From Nematostella vectensis (Eukaryota > Cnidaria > Anthozoa > Actiniaria > Edwardsiidae), in NCBI RefSeq assembly GCF_932526225.1, contig NC_064034.1, positions 4,698,001 to 4,762,000 of the forward strand: 64,000 bases of DNA. The letters run 5' to 3'. Positions 50,401-60,489 of the stretch are shown piece by piece. The position numbers were made by a program, and so were the translations under genes. The notes beneath the pieces were generated by a model, which did no database searches, was not told where the DNA came from, and saw nothing but the letters and a program-made list of their open reading frames with translations. Position 1 is the first letter of the stretch; each line of letters begins with the position of its first letter.

Positions 50401-51944
50401 TTGGATGTTTTTGTCTTGGAAAATGCTCTGCTCTGGATGTCATCAATAGCTGGTTGTTTCAAATCCTGTAGATCCTTGAGAATGTGAAGGCGCCGTAACA
50501 TCATGGGAACCTAGGGACCATAGGGACACCCGATATTCACTTTCAATACTCACTTTAAGTAATTGTCTCACATAATAAATTGGATATTGGAAACAGCTAA
50601 AGACTTACAACAGCAGCATTTTCATCCCTGAAAGAGCCCGCAACATCCTGACTTTCCATAGCAAATCCAAGAAGGCCTAAACCAACACATACAAGAAGAT
50701 ACAGTAGTTGGACAAAAGTTCTATCTAATAATGTAAAAAAAAATATGAGGAAATAAAAAGAAGTCCAGCTTACCAACAGCATATGACCTCAGAGGCTCCT
50801 TGGCATCTTTTGCCCATGAAAACAGCCGTGCAAGAAGTCCTTCCTAAAAAAATACTTAAAATAGTAGTATCACAGACTCTCAATGCTATGTTTACTGTAT
50901 ATTTATGCTAATTAACATGATGGATACATACATACAAACACTGGGAAAATTTTTTTTAAAGGAAACCAGGGTGTTCATTTATAAAATAATTACCACTGCA
51001 ACAATTTGCTTTAGGAGGTAATTTCAGCATTTTTCAACAATACTTACAGTTTCCTGGAACACCATGGCACTCTCTAAGCCTGGCATGACGTTCAACAATA
51101 GCCGACAGGCCATACAGTTTAAATCAAATTCCTCCCTTGTACTCATAATGTAGGAGTTGACAAGTTTATTCATGAAGTCATCATTCTTGAACAAAGCCTT
51201 CAAAATATGCCCAAGTGTGCAGTCTGGGTCAGCACGACCTGAGGAAAATGAAAAATATATTACTTAACTTAAAGTGGAACAGTGTTCTACAATCAAGTGG
51301 TTATTTTCAATCATCTTTCTTATGGGCATTCAGGGTTATAGCTGTGTACCATTTGATGGTTAGTGAGCTACTCTACGGCTGGAGGTCAGCCTGCTTTATT
51401 CTCCTAGTATGCACTTTTTCATCAAACACAGGTTACCTGGATGCCTGTCATCGAAGGGATCTGGGTCCAATTTGTGGTAGGATTCGTTCTCCCCCTCTAC
51501 AAGGTCAGCCATCCTACAACAAGCATGAGAACAGACAATGAATCAACACTTCAAAAAGAATAATGACAGTCAATTCTTTATGTTACCATGTAATGGCTGA
51601 AGCTTGTGTGGTGGGAGGGGGTGGCATGCACCCTTATCAGTCCATATATGTATTTATTTAAGGTCTAGATGCCATTTCCTTTTAAAGTTTTAAGTAAAAT
51701 CATTGCACACTCATGCAAGTCACGGCCGTTGATGTCTTAATATAGCTTATGCTGTGTTCGATCTCAAAACCACACAGAGTTTTGTTTTACCTTACTTAAC
51801 TTACTTTAGTAAGTATTAGTTTTTTTTTATTCGTTAATTTACTCACCTTCGCAAGGCCTCGATAGGAGATCTCCCTTCTTCATCGTCAGCACTCCACTTA
51901 TCGAGCAATGAGTTGATCTCGGTTGTACTATCAAGAGCTGCCAT
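35290..51944 (-). CDS. DCAF1: DCAF1 (VprBP), substrate receptor of CUL4-DDB1 ubiquitin ligase, 34 exons
   Basis: Exons in transcript order: 51847-51944, 51437-51513, 51048-51238, 50774-50843, 50609-50676, 50321-50510, 49758-49945, 49564-49665, 48987-49145, 47985-48164, 47601-47807, 47116-47205, 46719-46798, 46521-46640, 46338-46440, 45837-46107, 45558-45703, 44332-44413, 43827-43912, 43568-43681, 42985-43127, 42611-42686, 41498-41559, 41326-41392, 41009-41080, 40800-40856, 40190-40272, 39848-39932, 37659-37892, 36749-36842, 36147-36251, 35954-36027, 35647-35733, 35290-35463. All introns are GT-AG and phases join without a stop, giving 1344 residues. Landmarks are [25 protein letters not shown], a LisH motif (about 791-820), C-terminal WD40 repeats, WDVR (1132-1135) and WDLR (1168-1171) for DDB1 binding, and an Asp-rich tail from 1288. 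The exon 29 donor (GTATCC) is the weakest junction. The human protein is somewhat longer. Confidence 0.95.
36243..36640. repeat. ~49-bp tandem array built on the DCAF1 exon 31 acceptor
   Basis: Seven units carry GCTTTACTGTATAACGATGA or variants. The first unit contains the real exon 31 acceptor (TATACAG at the complement of 36252-36258). Five of seven units keep the AG. The array ends in four short units containing AAAACACGTATAACCAGATG. Confidence 0.85.
38496..39836. repeat. 26-bp minisatellite, about 51 copies, in DCAF1 intron 28
   Basis: The unit contains TTGCCGCATAACACGGGCTT followed by GGTAAA, with variants arranged in higher-order blocks of several units. It ends five bases before the exon 28 donor hexamer. 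The minus-strand ORFs here are periodic artefacts. Confidence 0.95.
39931..40038. repeat. 54-bp tandem duplication spanning the exon 28 acceptor
   Basis: AACCTGCAAACAAGATCATC recurs at 39930 and 39984 with a period of 54 bp. Each copy carries TTTGCAG in the minus direction, so there are two potential acceptors. The copies are nearly identical. Confidence 0.9.
40657..40792. repeat. 32-bp tandem repeat abutting the exon 26 donor
   Basis: Four full units beginning TGCTACAGTATTGGGTCAGT plus a partial fifth that merges into the donor sequence (GTATATGC on the minus strand). Confidence 0.9.
41633..42135. mobile_element. MITE in DCAF1 intron 22, ~180-bp imperfect inverted repeats
   Basis: The left end GTCCGTGGGCCAGAAAGT pairs with the complement of the right end, GTCCGTGGGCCAGAGAGT. 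Pairing continues with interruptions through ACCTGAAAGCCCTTTTCATA. The element is about 500 bp with no coding capacity. It contains poly-A and poly-G tracts. Confidence 0.75.
42898..42985. repeat. 53-bp duplication of the exon 21 donor region
   Basis: GAAAGAATAGGTAGGCTCCT at the real donor recurs 53 bp into the intron as GAAAGAATATGTAGACTCCT. Both are followed by TTACC (GGTAA on minus), so the intronic copy retains a donor-like GTAAAG. Confidence 0.8.
44673..45503 (-). pseudogene. 5'-truncated non-LTR retrotransposon (LINE) reverse transcriptase
   Basis: The reverse strand is open from about 45503 to 44673 in one frame, broken only by a TAG at 45236-45234. It contains the reverse transcriptase catalytic segment [11 protein letters not shown]. 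Downstream are the thumb and C-terminal motifs [31 protein letters not shown] and [11 protein letters not shown], typical of CR1/jockey-type LINEs; the clade is not determined. The fragment lies in DCAF1 intron 17, in the same direction as the host gene. Loss of the 5' portion is typical of incomplete reverse transcription. Confidence 0.85.
46862..47155. repeat. Three diverged copies of the DCAF1 exon 12 3' edge and donor
   Basis: The functional exon end and donor (TACCTGGAGTGGTTTCCACT on plus) have related copies near 46990 (CACCTGGAGTGCTATCCATT) and near 46868 (TACCAAGAGAGGTTTCAATT). Spacings are about 115-125 bp. The first intronic copy keeps a GT after the exon-like edge. Confidence 0.6.
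48358..48901. repeat. 180-bp tandem triplication in DCAF1 intron 9
   Basis: Three almost identical 180-bp units containing CTTTCACATTTACATAAAAA and CAGCCTTTACTGTACGCAGC. The near identity points to recent expansion. Confidence 0.95.
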
Positions 51945-52379
51945 TTTAAGCAAGGATATGCCGATAAGAATCAGCTACTAACGGCATCTGTGTACCGCTT
52001 TACCGAGAAAAAAACTTGAAACTCCCGCCACATACTACAGAAGTACTAGATTATTTCAGAAACCTCTGATCTTATAACAACCAACTGCAACTACATTCGA
52101 TTTTTTTCTATAGCATCTGTCCAGTATTTTGGATATCTTTGCAGGTAAATACACAGGAAGATGGATGATCGTCTGGAAGTGTTTTTGAGAATGATTTTCT
52201 GTTCCTGTTTTCCTTCTCACCCGCCATGTGATAGAATAGATGAGCCCTGTGAACTTATGGTCAGCGGGGCTTCTTGACTCGCCCTAGTCTTCTCGCATGC
52301 GCATATCTGCAAGGGCAGTAGAGGAACAAAGGAACCAAGTCTTAGGAAGATATGGCTAGTTATAAAACCAAGAGAGCAT
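51945..52379. other. DCAF1 5' flank
   Basis: Contains the DCAF1 5' UTR and promoter region; no TATA box is evident. No gene seen. Confidence 0.5.
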
Positions 52380-52589
52380 AAAGGCTGGTTCACACTAGCG
52401 ACATAACAGACACTCTTATTTTCTATGTTCAAACTGTGAATGGTTAAAAATAATGACATAACGGCAGAGTCATAATGACATAGGAGAAATAACATGTTTT
52501 TTTTTTCTTATGTCGTTATGTCAATGCCGTTATATAAGGACACAAGGGCGCGATGTTATGTCGTTATGTCACTAGTGTGAGCCAGCCTC
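52380..52589. mobile_element. MITE, ~210 bp
   Basis: The left end AGGCTGGTTCACACTAGCGA pairs with the complement of the right end (AGGCTGGCTCACACTAGTGA). The interior repeats the ACATAACG motif. A similar end sequence (GGTTGGTTCACACTAG) occurs alone near 42741 in a DCAF1 intron. Confidence 0.7.
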
Positions 52590-54343
52590 AAGATAAGAGA
52601 GGGACACTTTGCCGTGTCGATTCCCATTCTGGCTATTTTTAGACCGCCAGCCTGCGCGTGAGCATTTTTACTCACCTTACCCCCGCGCTTTGGCATTTGC
52701 ATCTTGTTGTAGCCGCTGTTTTGTGACTTGAACAAAAAATACACCCTATTTGCACTAATAACATCGAAGATTTCATTCTAGCATCAAAGATAGCGGTTTA
52801 TTTAGGAACTGTAGTACTTTGAGACTTGCAAGGTTTCGAAAACGTGTAAAAAAAAAGAGAAGGAAAACCTCAAATATAAAAGTGGTTGATCCTGACGGTG
52901 CTTCAAATACCGCTTCCGCTCTAACTTGCTGCTTCTTCGTGGTTTCTCAACATTCATTATCTTCCTAATGGTCAAACGAAATCTGTAAGTTAGATACGAT
53001 ATCGATTTTTGTGAATATTCCGGTGAATTGAGAAGGAATTCAATTTGGATTTGCTTTCATTTGTCGTGCGAAGTGCCGTATGGTGTGCTTACATAGAATC
53101 CGGTCAAATAAAGAGAATATCGATTAGAATAGATGGCTTACAATCCTGTGAATCGTAAATTTATATATACATACAATGTGCAGCTTCAGGTTCCCCGTGG
53201 AGTACCGCCAAGTCTTACATTTTCAACAAATTCAAATACAATCTTGGGATGGAAATGACAGGCGCGTTTTGACTAGTATTCGACGTTGGTTTGTGCACCA
53301 TGGAGTAGCTAGAGCTTGGTGGCTCATATTTTATACGCCCTTGCACCGGCGTCGTATCTGCGGCGCCCAAGAAATAAATAATGAGCGGAGTAGTCGTGAC
53401 ATTGATTTAGAGAGCCGTGGTTGTGTGGAGTGACCATAAGAGATTTTGTAGTATTAGCGACTAGTGCTCTGTTGTTGTAAGGGGGTTGTGGTTGTGTGCC
53501 CATCTTACCGTGATTGGAGCGGTGATTGGGGGCGTGACCATGAGTTACGACCGTAAGAGATCCGTGGTTGCTAGGGAGTTGTGTCATTTAGGCATGACAG
53601 TGAAAGGTCCGTGGTTGCTAGGGAATTGTGTGAGCATGATCGCGATTGGAGCGTGACCGTTGATTAGGGTGTGGCCGTGAGTGCGTCGTGCCTACTGATT
53701 CTGATCGCGCAAGCTCATTGGTTGCATGACAGTGAAAATGAATGGGAGAGGCGGTGACTATGGTAACAAAAACTCACCATTACGTAACCGTCAGAGTGTG
53801 TCTCCTCAAAACAAGGGATACATGTTTTTTTATGCTGCTTTATTTGGACTCGCAATTCATCGCATTAACGCCCTTATTCTCGTCTAGTCCTCAATCCACA
53901 TTATATGATATGGCAACGAATTATAACGAGACATGCAGTTCACTGGGGTCATGGAATCTTCACGTTTCAATGGGACGAAGCCTCGTAAAGGTGAGTCAAC
54001 ACGTGACGAAATGGTTGCCTGGTCGCTATGGCGACTGTCATTGCCGGCCATATCTACCAGTCTGAGTCTGAGTGGCCTTACTCTCATGCTGGACTTTTCT
54101 CTTAAAACCACCGAAAATGGCTTCTTGTTGCTTATTTTTCTTGGCGTATTCTTTTTCTTTACATTTTGGATCATCGGAATAGAGTGATGGAGCATATACA
54201 GTGAAGACAGCTCGGAGTTTTCTTTTTTGTTCTCATCTGACGTATCCCCGGAGTTAACTCGTGAGTCTTTCATTTCTCCGTACGAGTTTTTCTTGTCTCC
54301 GTGCCTTTCGTAGATACTCGTAGGTGACGTTGGCGCGCATGAC
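52590..54343. other. Spacer, no supported gene
   Basis: Includes a degenerate repeat region at about 53440-53730 in which CCGTGGTTGCTAGGGA and GATTGGAGCGTGACC recur. A 165-residue minus-strand ORF (53884-54381) overlaps the next gene in another frame and lacks support. Confidence 0.4.
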
Positions 54344-55075
54344 TTAGCTGCGCGCGACAAATGATTTTTCTTCTGGAACAACTGTTTGAGTAAATTTTCT
54401 TAATCTAAGGTCTTTTTTAGAATCTCCCATCTCCTCTGTACCCTTTTTCTCTTTGATCTTCTTAGTCAGCAATTCATTTAGAAATGGTTTTCCAGGTTTG
54501 GGCTTGTTTTTGCCATAGAGAAAGCTTAGTAAGTGGTTCAATATTAGCTTATCCTCGGCACTGCGGCATTGAACCCGAAAAGTTTTTCGGGGCTCGTACA
54601 GCTGTTTCCTGACTGGCGGTTTTTCTAGGCAGGCAGTCACTTTGCGATCCAGTTTATACCGGTTTAACGTATTCGCTATGACTTCAGCTCTTGTTTCGCA
54701 ATCGATCGTCCCATTATCCGGACTTTTCGGATTAAAGGTTTGAATTGGACTTCGTTGTTGATATCTCGTTTCTCTACTTCCTTCCTTACTTGGCAGCTCT
54801 CTTGGTAAGTTTTCCCCTTTTTCACCTTCAAGCTGTCCAGTTTGGTTAGCATCGGTCTAAGCTTTTGGAGGTGGATACTACGATTGTGTAGTTTGGGCTC
54901 CATAGCAAGCGCCTCCCCCGTTTCAGAGTATTACTAGGAGTCCCCTTATTCCCTCTGTTATATTTTGAGATGAAGTTCTCTCCTGTGATAGATGGTTTAG
55001 CAAAACCGTAAGCTCAGCCAATGTAATGCTTCTTTTGTGATGGGTCTTTCGGTTTGGTTGTTTGGGTTCGATATC
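54344..55075 (-). CDS. Hypothetical protein, two exons visible, 5' end not found
   Basis: Exon A is 54935-55075, with acceptor ATTTTCAG just upstream and donor GTAATA. Exon B is 54344-54856, with acceptor GCTTAG and stop codon at its end. They join in phase across a short intron of 78 nt to give at least 217 residues. The sequence is hydrophilic and basic. Recognisable stretches are SITLAELTVLLNHLSQE, FNPKSPDNGTIDCETRAEV and LILNHLLSFLYGKNKPKPG. I do not recognise a domain. An alternative reading uses an ATG at 54903 in another frame, but that frame stops at 54676. Upstream exons, if present, would lie beyond 55075. Confidence 0.45.
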
Positions 55076-55437
55076 CTGAAAATTGTCTGACCTATGGATA
55101 CAGTTAACATTATGTCAAGGATACCGCAAATAATACCAAAAAACTAGAACCGAATCTAGACTCATGTTGTTTGTCCAGAGAAATTGATTTCCATTACAGA
55201 GACCACAAGAATGTGGTTCTTTGTAATTAGGAACAAATGAACAGCAAAAACTTTTGTTTATTAAGTGACAGTGTTGATGAGTTTTATGTTAATTTTGTTT
55301 ATGCCGTGCCACAAAGAATTATTGTAACGTTTTTACAGCAAATTATTTATCATTTTATTTTTTCATCTTCCTCAATTTTATTCTGCGAGTTTATTATAGT
55401 TTTTTTACTTACAGTAATTTATATATTGTAATATATT
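55076..55437. other. Spacer, AT-rich
   Basis: Possible 5' part of the hypothetical gene on the minus strand; no exon could be fixed. Confidence 0.35.
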
Positions 55438-55820
55438 TGCTCGGAGGGAGCGCAGCGGACCGGAGAGCAAGTCTAATGTTGGTATCGCATATGATTGTTC
55501 GTGTCCACACCATAGGCTTCCCAGTCAGCTTTTGTGTTTTGATTTCATGCAGATCAGCGGTCTTTCTAGCGCATGCGCGAGATTCATATAGTGGATGCGA
55601 TTTTTCGTGTCCACACCACAGGTTTTCCAGTCGGCTTTTGTATTTTGATTTCATGCTGATCTGTGTTTTTTTAGCGCATGCGCGAGTTTTATATAATCCA
55701 TTTTTCGTGTCCACACCATAGGCTTCCCAGTCGGCTGATTTGTATTTTGAATTCATGCTGATCAGCGGTCTTTTTCGAGAACCGCTGTACTGAAACATGT
55801 TCGTCCCGTCCTCCGAGCAT
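55438..55820. mobile_element. Element with short inverted ends and ~100-bp internal tandem repeats
   Basis: The outer ends are TGCTCGGAGG and its complement CCTCCGAGCA. Inside are three units containing TTCGTGTCCACACCATAGGC and GATTTCATGCTGATC, linked by AGCGCATGCGCGAG. This resembles a MITE whose interior has expanded in tandem. Confidence 0.6.
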
Positions 55821-55856
55821 TCACTTTCTATTAGAAACTTCTATTAATATACTAAT

Positions 55857-56409
55857 TTAATGGCATTTTTGCTTATAACTATCAACTGTTTGGAAGGTCA
55901 ACGTGAAGAATGACAGGTGCTTATTATGGCTTTTTTGTTTGTTTGCCGTAGATTCTTGGCTTACCACAGCCTTGTTTTTTCTTTTGTAATACAAATAAAA
56001 CGCGAAAACAAATACAGCGCAAACAATCAAATTTTTCCAACGATTCCAAAAGCAGCGAGGACAAGTCCCGTACAGCGTGCAACCAGCATGTAAGTCCACA
56101 GGGAGCCCAAGATCGCAACGTAACTTGGCCGGGTTCTCTAAAAAGACAAACACAAACAAGCACATTTCAGTCAACTAGAGAAAACCTCGTGCTTTAGAAT
56201 TTAGCCTAACAAAAATGTTCCTCGTGCCCTTGTAAAAACCTTGAACAGTTGAAGAGAGTGTGCGCGCATTTTTTAAAAGAGACTGGGTCATAGCATACCT
56301 GTTGCCAAGCAACGTTGCTGCTAATACAGTCGCCATATTGAAAAGAAGCCTTCGAACCAGCAAGATCAAAGCTTCGGTTTGTCTGAAAGCTATAGTTACT
56401 GCGTCTCAT
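55857..56409 (-). CDS. Small predicted single-pass membrane protein, 2 exons
   Basis: Exon 1 is 56299-56409 (37 codons, ATG at 56409) with donor GTATGC. Exon 2 is 55857-56135 with acceptor TTAGAG (or, out of phase, TTTTTAG three bases or less away). Joined in phase they give 129 residues. Exon 2 has a Cys-rich stretch (LRCDLGLPVDLHAGC, YGTCPRC). It is followed by a hydrophobic segment, NLIVCAVFVFAFYLYY, flanked by basic residues, and a polar tail. I do not recognise the family. Its ATG lies 10 bp from that of CFAP144 on the other strand. Confidence 0.5.
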
Positions 56410-56419
56410 ACAAAGAAAT

Positions 56420-57870
56420 ATGGCTAATGCTAAGAAAGCAGAAAGACCAGAACTGAACTTCGTCCATCAGAATGCCATATTATGCGAAACGATAAAAAAA
56501 GAACAAAGAAATCAGCAGTTGTATACAAGCTATAGTGTTAACCCGTTCAAAAAGAGTGAGTTCTTTATTTCTCTACTCACTGTTAAGTATTCTCAGTAAC
56601 TTTAATAAGTACTTAACCATACTGTGGTTTGGTTTTTAGTGTATACACTCACTGGAAAACCTAACTCACTTCACGACTCCGCCGATGGGGAGGAAGACGG
56701 TAAGAAGCTTTTGTCGCTGTTGTACTTTAAATTTTGTTGTATACTTAAGTAATCAGTGTTTTGCTCTAACCTTTTACTTTTTTTTGTCTCAGATCACTTT
56801 CTTAAAGTTATCAAAAGAGCTCACGAGACACCTGTAGATAAATTTGATTTTCCACAAACTTCAGCTCAAGATATTGGATGGAACACTGAGCCCTTGGTGA
56901 GCAAAAACTGCAGCTTTTTATTCCGATGCCTATGATTCAATGGAAGTAAATGTAGCAAAGGTTGTTTGTGAAAGTGTTATGATTTTCAAACTAGCAATAC
57001 TTATTGACCAGTATTCTCATGGCTTTCAACTTACTTACCATCAACCCACAGGCAGCCCAAGGCTGCTGCCAGTGTTTTATAAAGGAATGTATGGGGAAAT
57101 TTGTATGTTAGCGAAGAAAATACTTTATCGTGAAAAAATAAATCTTTACACTTTGCAACATTGTGTTTGTATCCTCCTTTATTTCAATTTTGCTGATAGA
57201 ATAACAGTACAATGAATTTGAAGCCCGCCACAAATTGCATTCATTTAGGTAAAAAAGGAAAGGCTGAGAATTAAATCATCAAACTTCAAACACACAACAA
57301 CTCTGCGGCCATAGTTGTGTGTTCAAATTTGCTGATTTAGTCTCCAGCCTTTCCTGTTTTTAACTGACATTATATTGGCAAAATTGAAATAATGGAAGAC
57401 ACACACACTATATTGCAAGGTCTATAGTGTTTTATTTTTTACAATAAATATTTTTTTTTGCTTCCCCATTCATTCCATCATAAACAACTGACTGACTTGG
57501 GCTGCCTGTGTTAGCCTTGCATAAACAAATTCTGGTCCTCCTAACAAGATCTCCCACATATAGGCAAAATCACAATGATACATTGATATCATAAGAGAAA
57601 CAATCTACTCAAGAAATCCTTTAAAGTCCAGCATTAAGACTTTGGCTATAGTGGCTGCTTGTTAGTGCTATAGACTAATCATTCCCTACTTGCTCCTCCC
57701 AAAAAATAGCTATTCCTGTATATGAACTAAGCCTTATCTTCTATCTTCCACCTCAGATTGATAAGACATGGTATGACCAAAGACTCCATCATCCCCGCAA
57801 GCATTCAGAGATCACCAAATATATGGATGCAGCGTGGAGAGTCAAGGAGCAGTCAGAAAATATGAATTAG
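56420..57870 (+). CDS. CFAP144: CFAP144 (FAM183 family) cilia- and flagella-associated protein, 4 exons
   Basis: Exons are 56420-56555, 56640-56699, 56793-56896 and 57757-57870, with GT-AG junctions and consistent phases, giving 137 residues. Family features in order are LNFVHQNAILCETIKKEQR near the N-terminus, LYTSYSVNPFKK, YTLTGKPNSLHD, then QDIGWNTEPL, and a C-terminal RLHHPRKHSEITKYMDAAWR. Family knowledge: FAM183/CFAP144 proteins are short axonemal proteins associated with ciliary doublet microtubules and found in ciliated eukaryotes. Intron 3 holds a foldback element. A poly(A) signal follows at 58086. Confidence 0.88.
57047..57510. mobile_element. Foldback MITE in CFAP144 intron 3
   Basis: The ends are CACAGGCAGCCC and its complement. 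The arms pair over roughly 200 bp with indels, and the central arms are strong: GGAAAGGCTG...CACACAAC against GTTGTGTG...CAGCCTTTCC around 57262-57356. No coding capacity. Confidence 0.8.
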
Positions 57871-58085
57871 GGGCCTTGTTTAATAATAACAAGAATTATA
57901 TTAATTTAGAACGTTGGCTGTTTCACCAAAAAAATTAGTTGCGGTTTAGTGTCTGACACTGATATATTATGTTTTAATTTAATACTTTGTTGTTTTGTTT
58001 AACACTATTCATTTTGCCGTGACCTTGTACAATCTTCTAGCTGCCTGTTTTAAAACCTTTTCATGTATATATTTTTTAAATTGTA

Positions 58086-58091
58086 AATAAA
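58086..58091 (+). terminator. Poly(A) signal of CFAP144
   Basis: AATAAA 215 nt past the stop codon in AT-rich 3' UTR. Confidence 0.55.
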
Positions 58092-58619
58092 CAATTTCTG
58101 CGAGTTATGGAGAACAAGGTATGGAACATGTGGTTTTATCCACATAAGAATTATACAGGACCAAGTTACAACTTTCCCCATCTATGTGAAGAAGGGTGAG
58201 GATTTTTATGTATAATAAATACACTATTTAACAGACATGCTCTATGTTGTAGGTCATATGAATGTTTCTAAAAAAGGGAAGTTCCCCTGACATTTCAAGC
58301 ATTAGTTCTGTGTATGAGCCAAAAGTGCTAAACATGTGTTCCGGCAAAAGGCTAACTTTCAAACATAAAATACTTCTTGATAGGATCATTACAAAAAACA
58401 ACAAACCTATGTTGCTTTAATTCTCTTTTGTAATAATGCTATGCTTGCCAAGTTACAACTTTCCTCAGTCTAGTTATACCACTGCCTGTATTTTGAATCG
58501 TTTGGTTTTGGGTTGTTCTGGTGTTTGGTTTCAGAGAGTTGTGACTGACCATCATTGGTGACGAAGTGTCCAGTAAATATCTTTGAAATAGTATAGATAA
58601 AATATTTAGTAACATCACA
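58092..58619. other. Spacer, no gene seen
   Basis: The stretch near 58148-58165 (GGACCAAGTTACAACTTTCC) is partly repeated near 58449 (CCAAGTTACAACTTTCC). No ORF of note. Confidence 0.5.
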
Positions 58620-60489
58620 CCCTGATGCAGGCGGGTATCCAGGATTGGCCGAGGGGGGTGTGTAGTCATAGGTATCATATGAAAAAAAGATAGTATTTGA
58701 AGATTCCTTAATAAGAAATGACACACTTTTGGGCCGCTTAGGGGGGGGGGGGGGCTGCGTAGTCATAGGTATCATATGGAAAAAGCATAGTATTTGAAGA
58801 TTCCTCAATAAGAAATGACACACTTTTGGGCCGCTTAGGGGTGGGGGGGGGGGGGGGTACGTAGTCAGGTATCATATGGAAAAAGCATAGTATTTGAAGA
58901 TTCCTCAATAAGAAATGACACACTTTTGGGCCGCTTAGGGGTGGGGGGGGGGTACGTAGTCATAGGTATCATATGGAAAAAGCATAGTATTTGAAGATTT
59001 CTCAATAAGAAATGACACACTTTTGGGCCGCTTAGGGGTGGGGGGGGGGGGTACGTAGTCATAGGTATCATATGGAAAAAGCATAGTATTTGAAGATTCC
59101 TTAATAAGAAATGACACACTTTTGGGCCGCTTAGGGGTGGGGGGGGGGGTACGTAGTCATAGGTATCATATGGAAAAAGCATAGTATTTGAAGATTTCTC
59201 AATAAGAAATGACACACTTTTGGGCGGCTTAGGGGTGGGGGGGGGTACGTAGTCATAGGTATCATATGGAAAAAGCATAGTATTTGAAGATTTCTCAATA
59301 AGAAATGACACACTTATGGGCCGCTTAGGGGGGGATGCGCAGTCATAGGTATCATATGAAAAAGCATAGTATTTGAAGATTCCTCAATAAGAAATGACAC
59401 ACTTTTGGGTCGCTTAGGGGTGGGGGAGGGGTACGTAGTCATATGTATCATATGGAAAAAGCATAGTATTTGAAGATTCCTCAATAAGAAATGACACACT
59501 TTTGGGCCGCTTAGGGGTGGGGGGGGGGGGGGTACGTAGTCATAGGTATCATATGAAAAAAGCATAGTATTTGAAGATTCCTTAATAAGAAATGACCCAC
59601 TTATGGGCCGCTTAGGGGTGGGGGTGCGCAGTCATAGGTATCATATGAAAAAAGCATAGTATTTGAAGATTCCTTAATAAGAAATGACACACTTATGGGC
59701 CGCTTAGGGGGGGGGTGCGCAGTCATAGGTATCATATGAAAAAGCATAGTATTTGAAGATTCCTTAATAAGAAATGACCCACTTTTTGGCCGCTTAGGGG
59801 TGGGGGGGGGGGGTACGTAGTCATAGGTATCATATGAAAAAAGCATAGTATTTGAAGATTCCTCAATAAGAAATGACACACTTATGGGTCGCTTAGGGGT
59901 GGGGGTGTGCAGTCATAGGTATCATATGAAAAAAGCATAGTATTTGAAGATTCCTTAATAAGAAATGACACACTTATGGGCCGCTTAGGGGGGGGGGGGG
60001 TGCGCAGTCATAGGTATCATATGAAAAAGCATAGTATTTGAAGATTCCTTAATAAGAAATGACCCACTTTTTGGCCGCTTAGGGGTGGGGGGGGGGTACG
60101 TAGTCATAGGTATCATATGGAAAAAGCATAGTATTTGAAGATTCCTCAATAAGAAATGACACACTTATGGGCCGCTTAGGGGTGGGGGGGGGGGGGTACG
60201 TAGTCATAGGTATCATATGGAAAAAGCATAGTATTTGAAGATTCCTCAATAAGAAATGACACACTTTTGGGCCGCTTAGGGGTGGGGGGGGGGGGTACGT
60301 AGTCATAGGTATCATATGAAAAAAGCATAGTATTTGAAGATTCCTCAATAAGAAATGACACACTTATGGGTCGCTTAGGGGGGGGGGTGCGCAGTCATAG
60401 GTATCATATGAAAAGCATAGTATTTGAAGATTCCTTAATAAAAAATAACCCACTTTTTGGCCGCTTAGGGGTGGAGGGGGGGGGGGTGC
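58620..60489. repeat. ~95-bp minisatellite with G-runs, 19 copies
   Basis: Nineteen units, each with AGTCATAGGTATCATATG, AAGCATAGTATTTGAAGATT, AAGAAATGACACACTT and GGGCCGCTTAGGGG, followed by a run of 5-15 G. Unit length varies mainly through the G run. The units form subtypes (TACGTAGTCA versus TGCGCAGTCA) that alternate, suggesting higher-order duplication. Minus-strand ORFs are repeat artefacts. Confidence 0.95.

Noticed and set aside
53884..54381. 165-residue minus-strand ORF as a separate gene or an extension of the hypothetical gene
   Set aside because: It lies in a different frame from the spliced ORF, which has its own stop inside the overlap. No splice sites link it, and composition is equivocal.
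58439..60363. Minus-strand ORFs rich in Pro runs and SSNTMLF repeats
   Set aside because: Artefacts of the 95-bp minisatellite; Pro runs are the complement of its G tracts.
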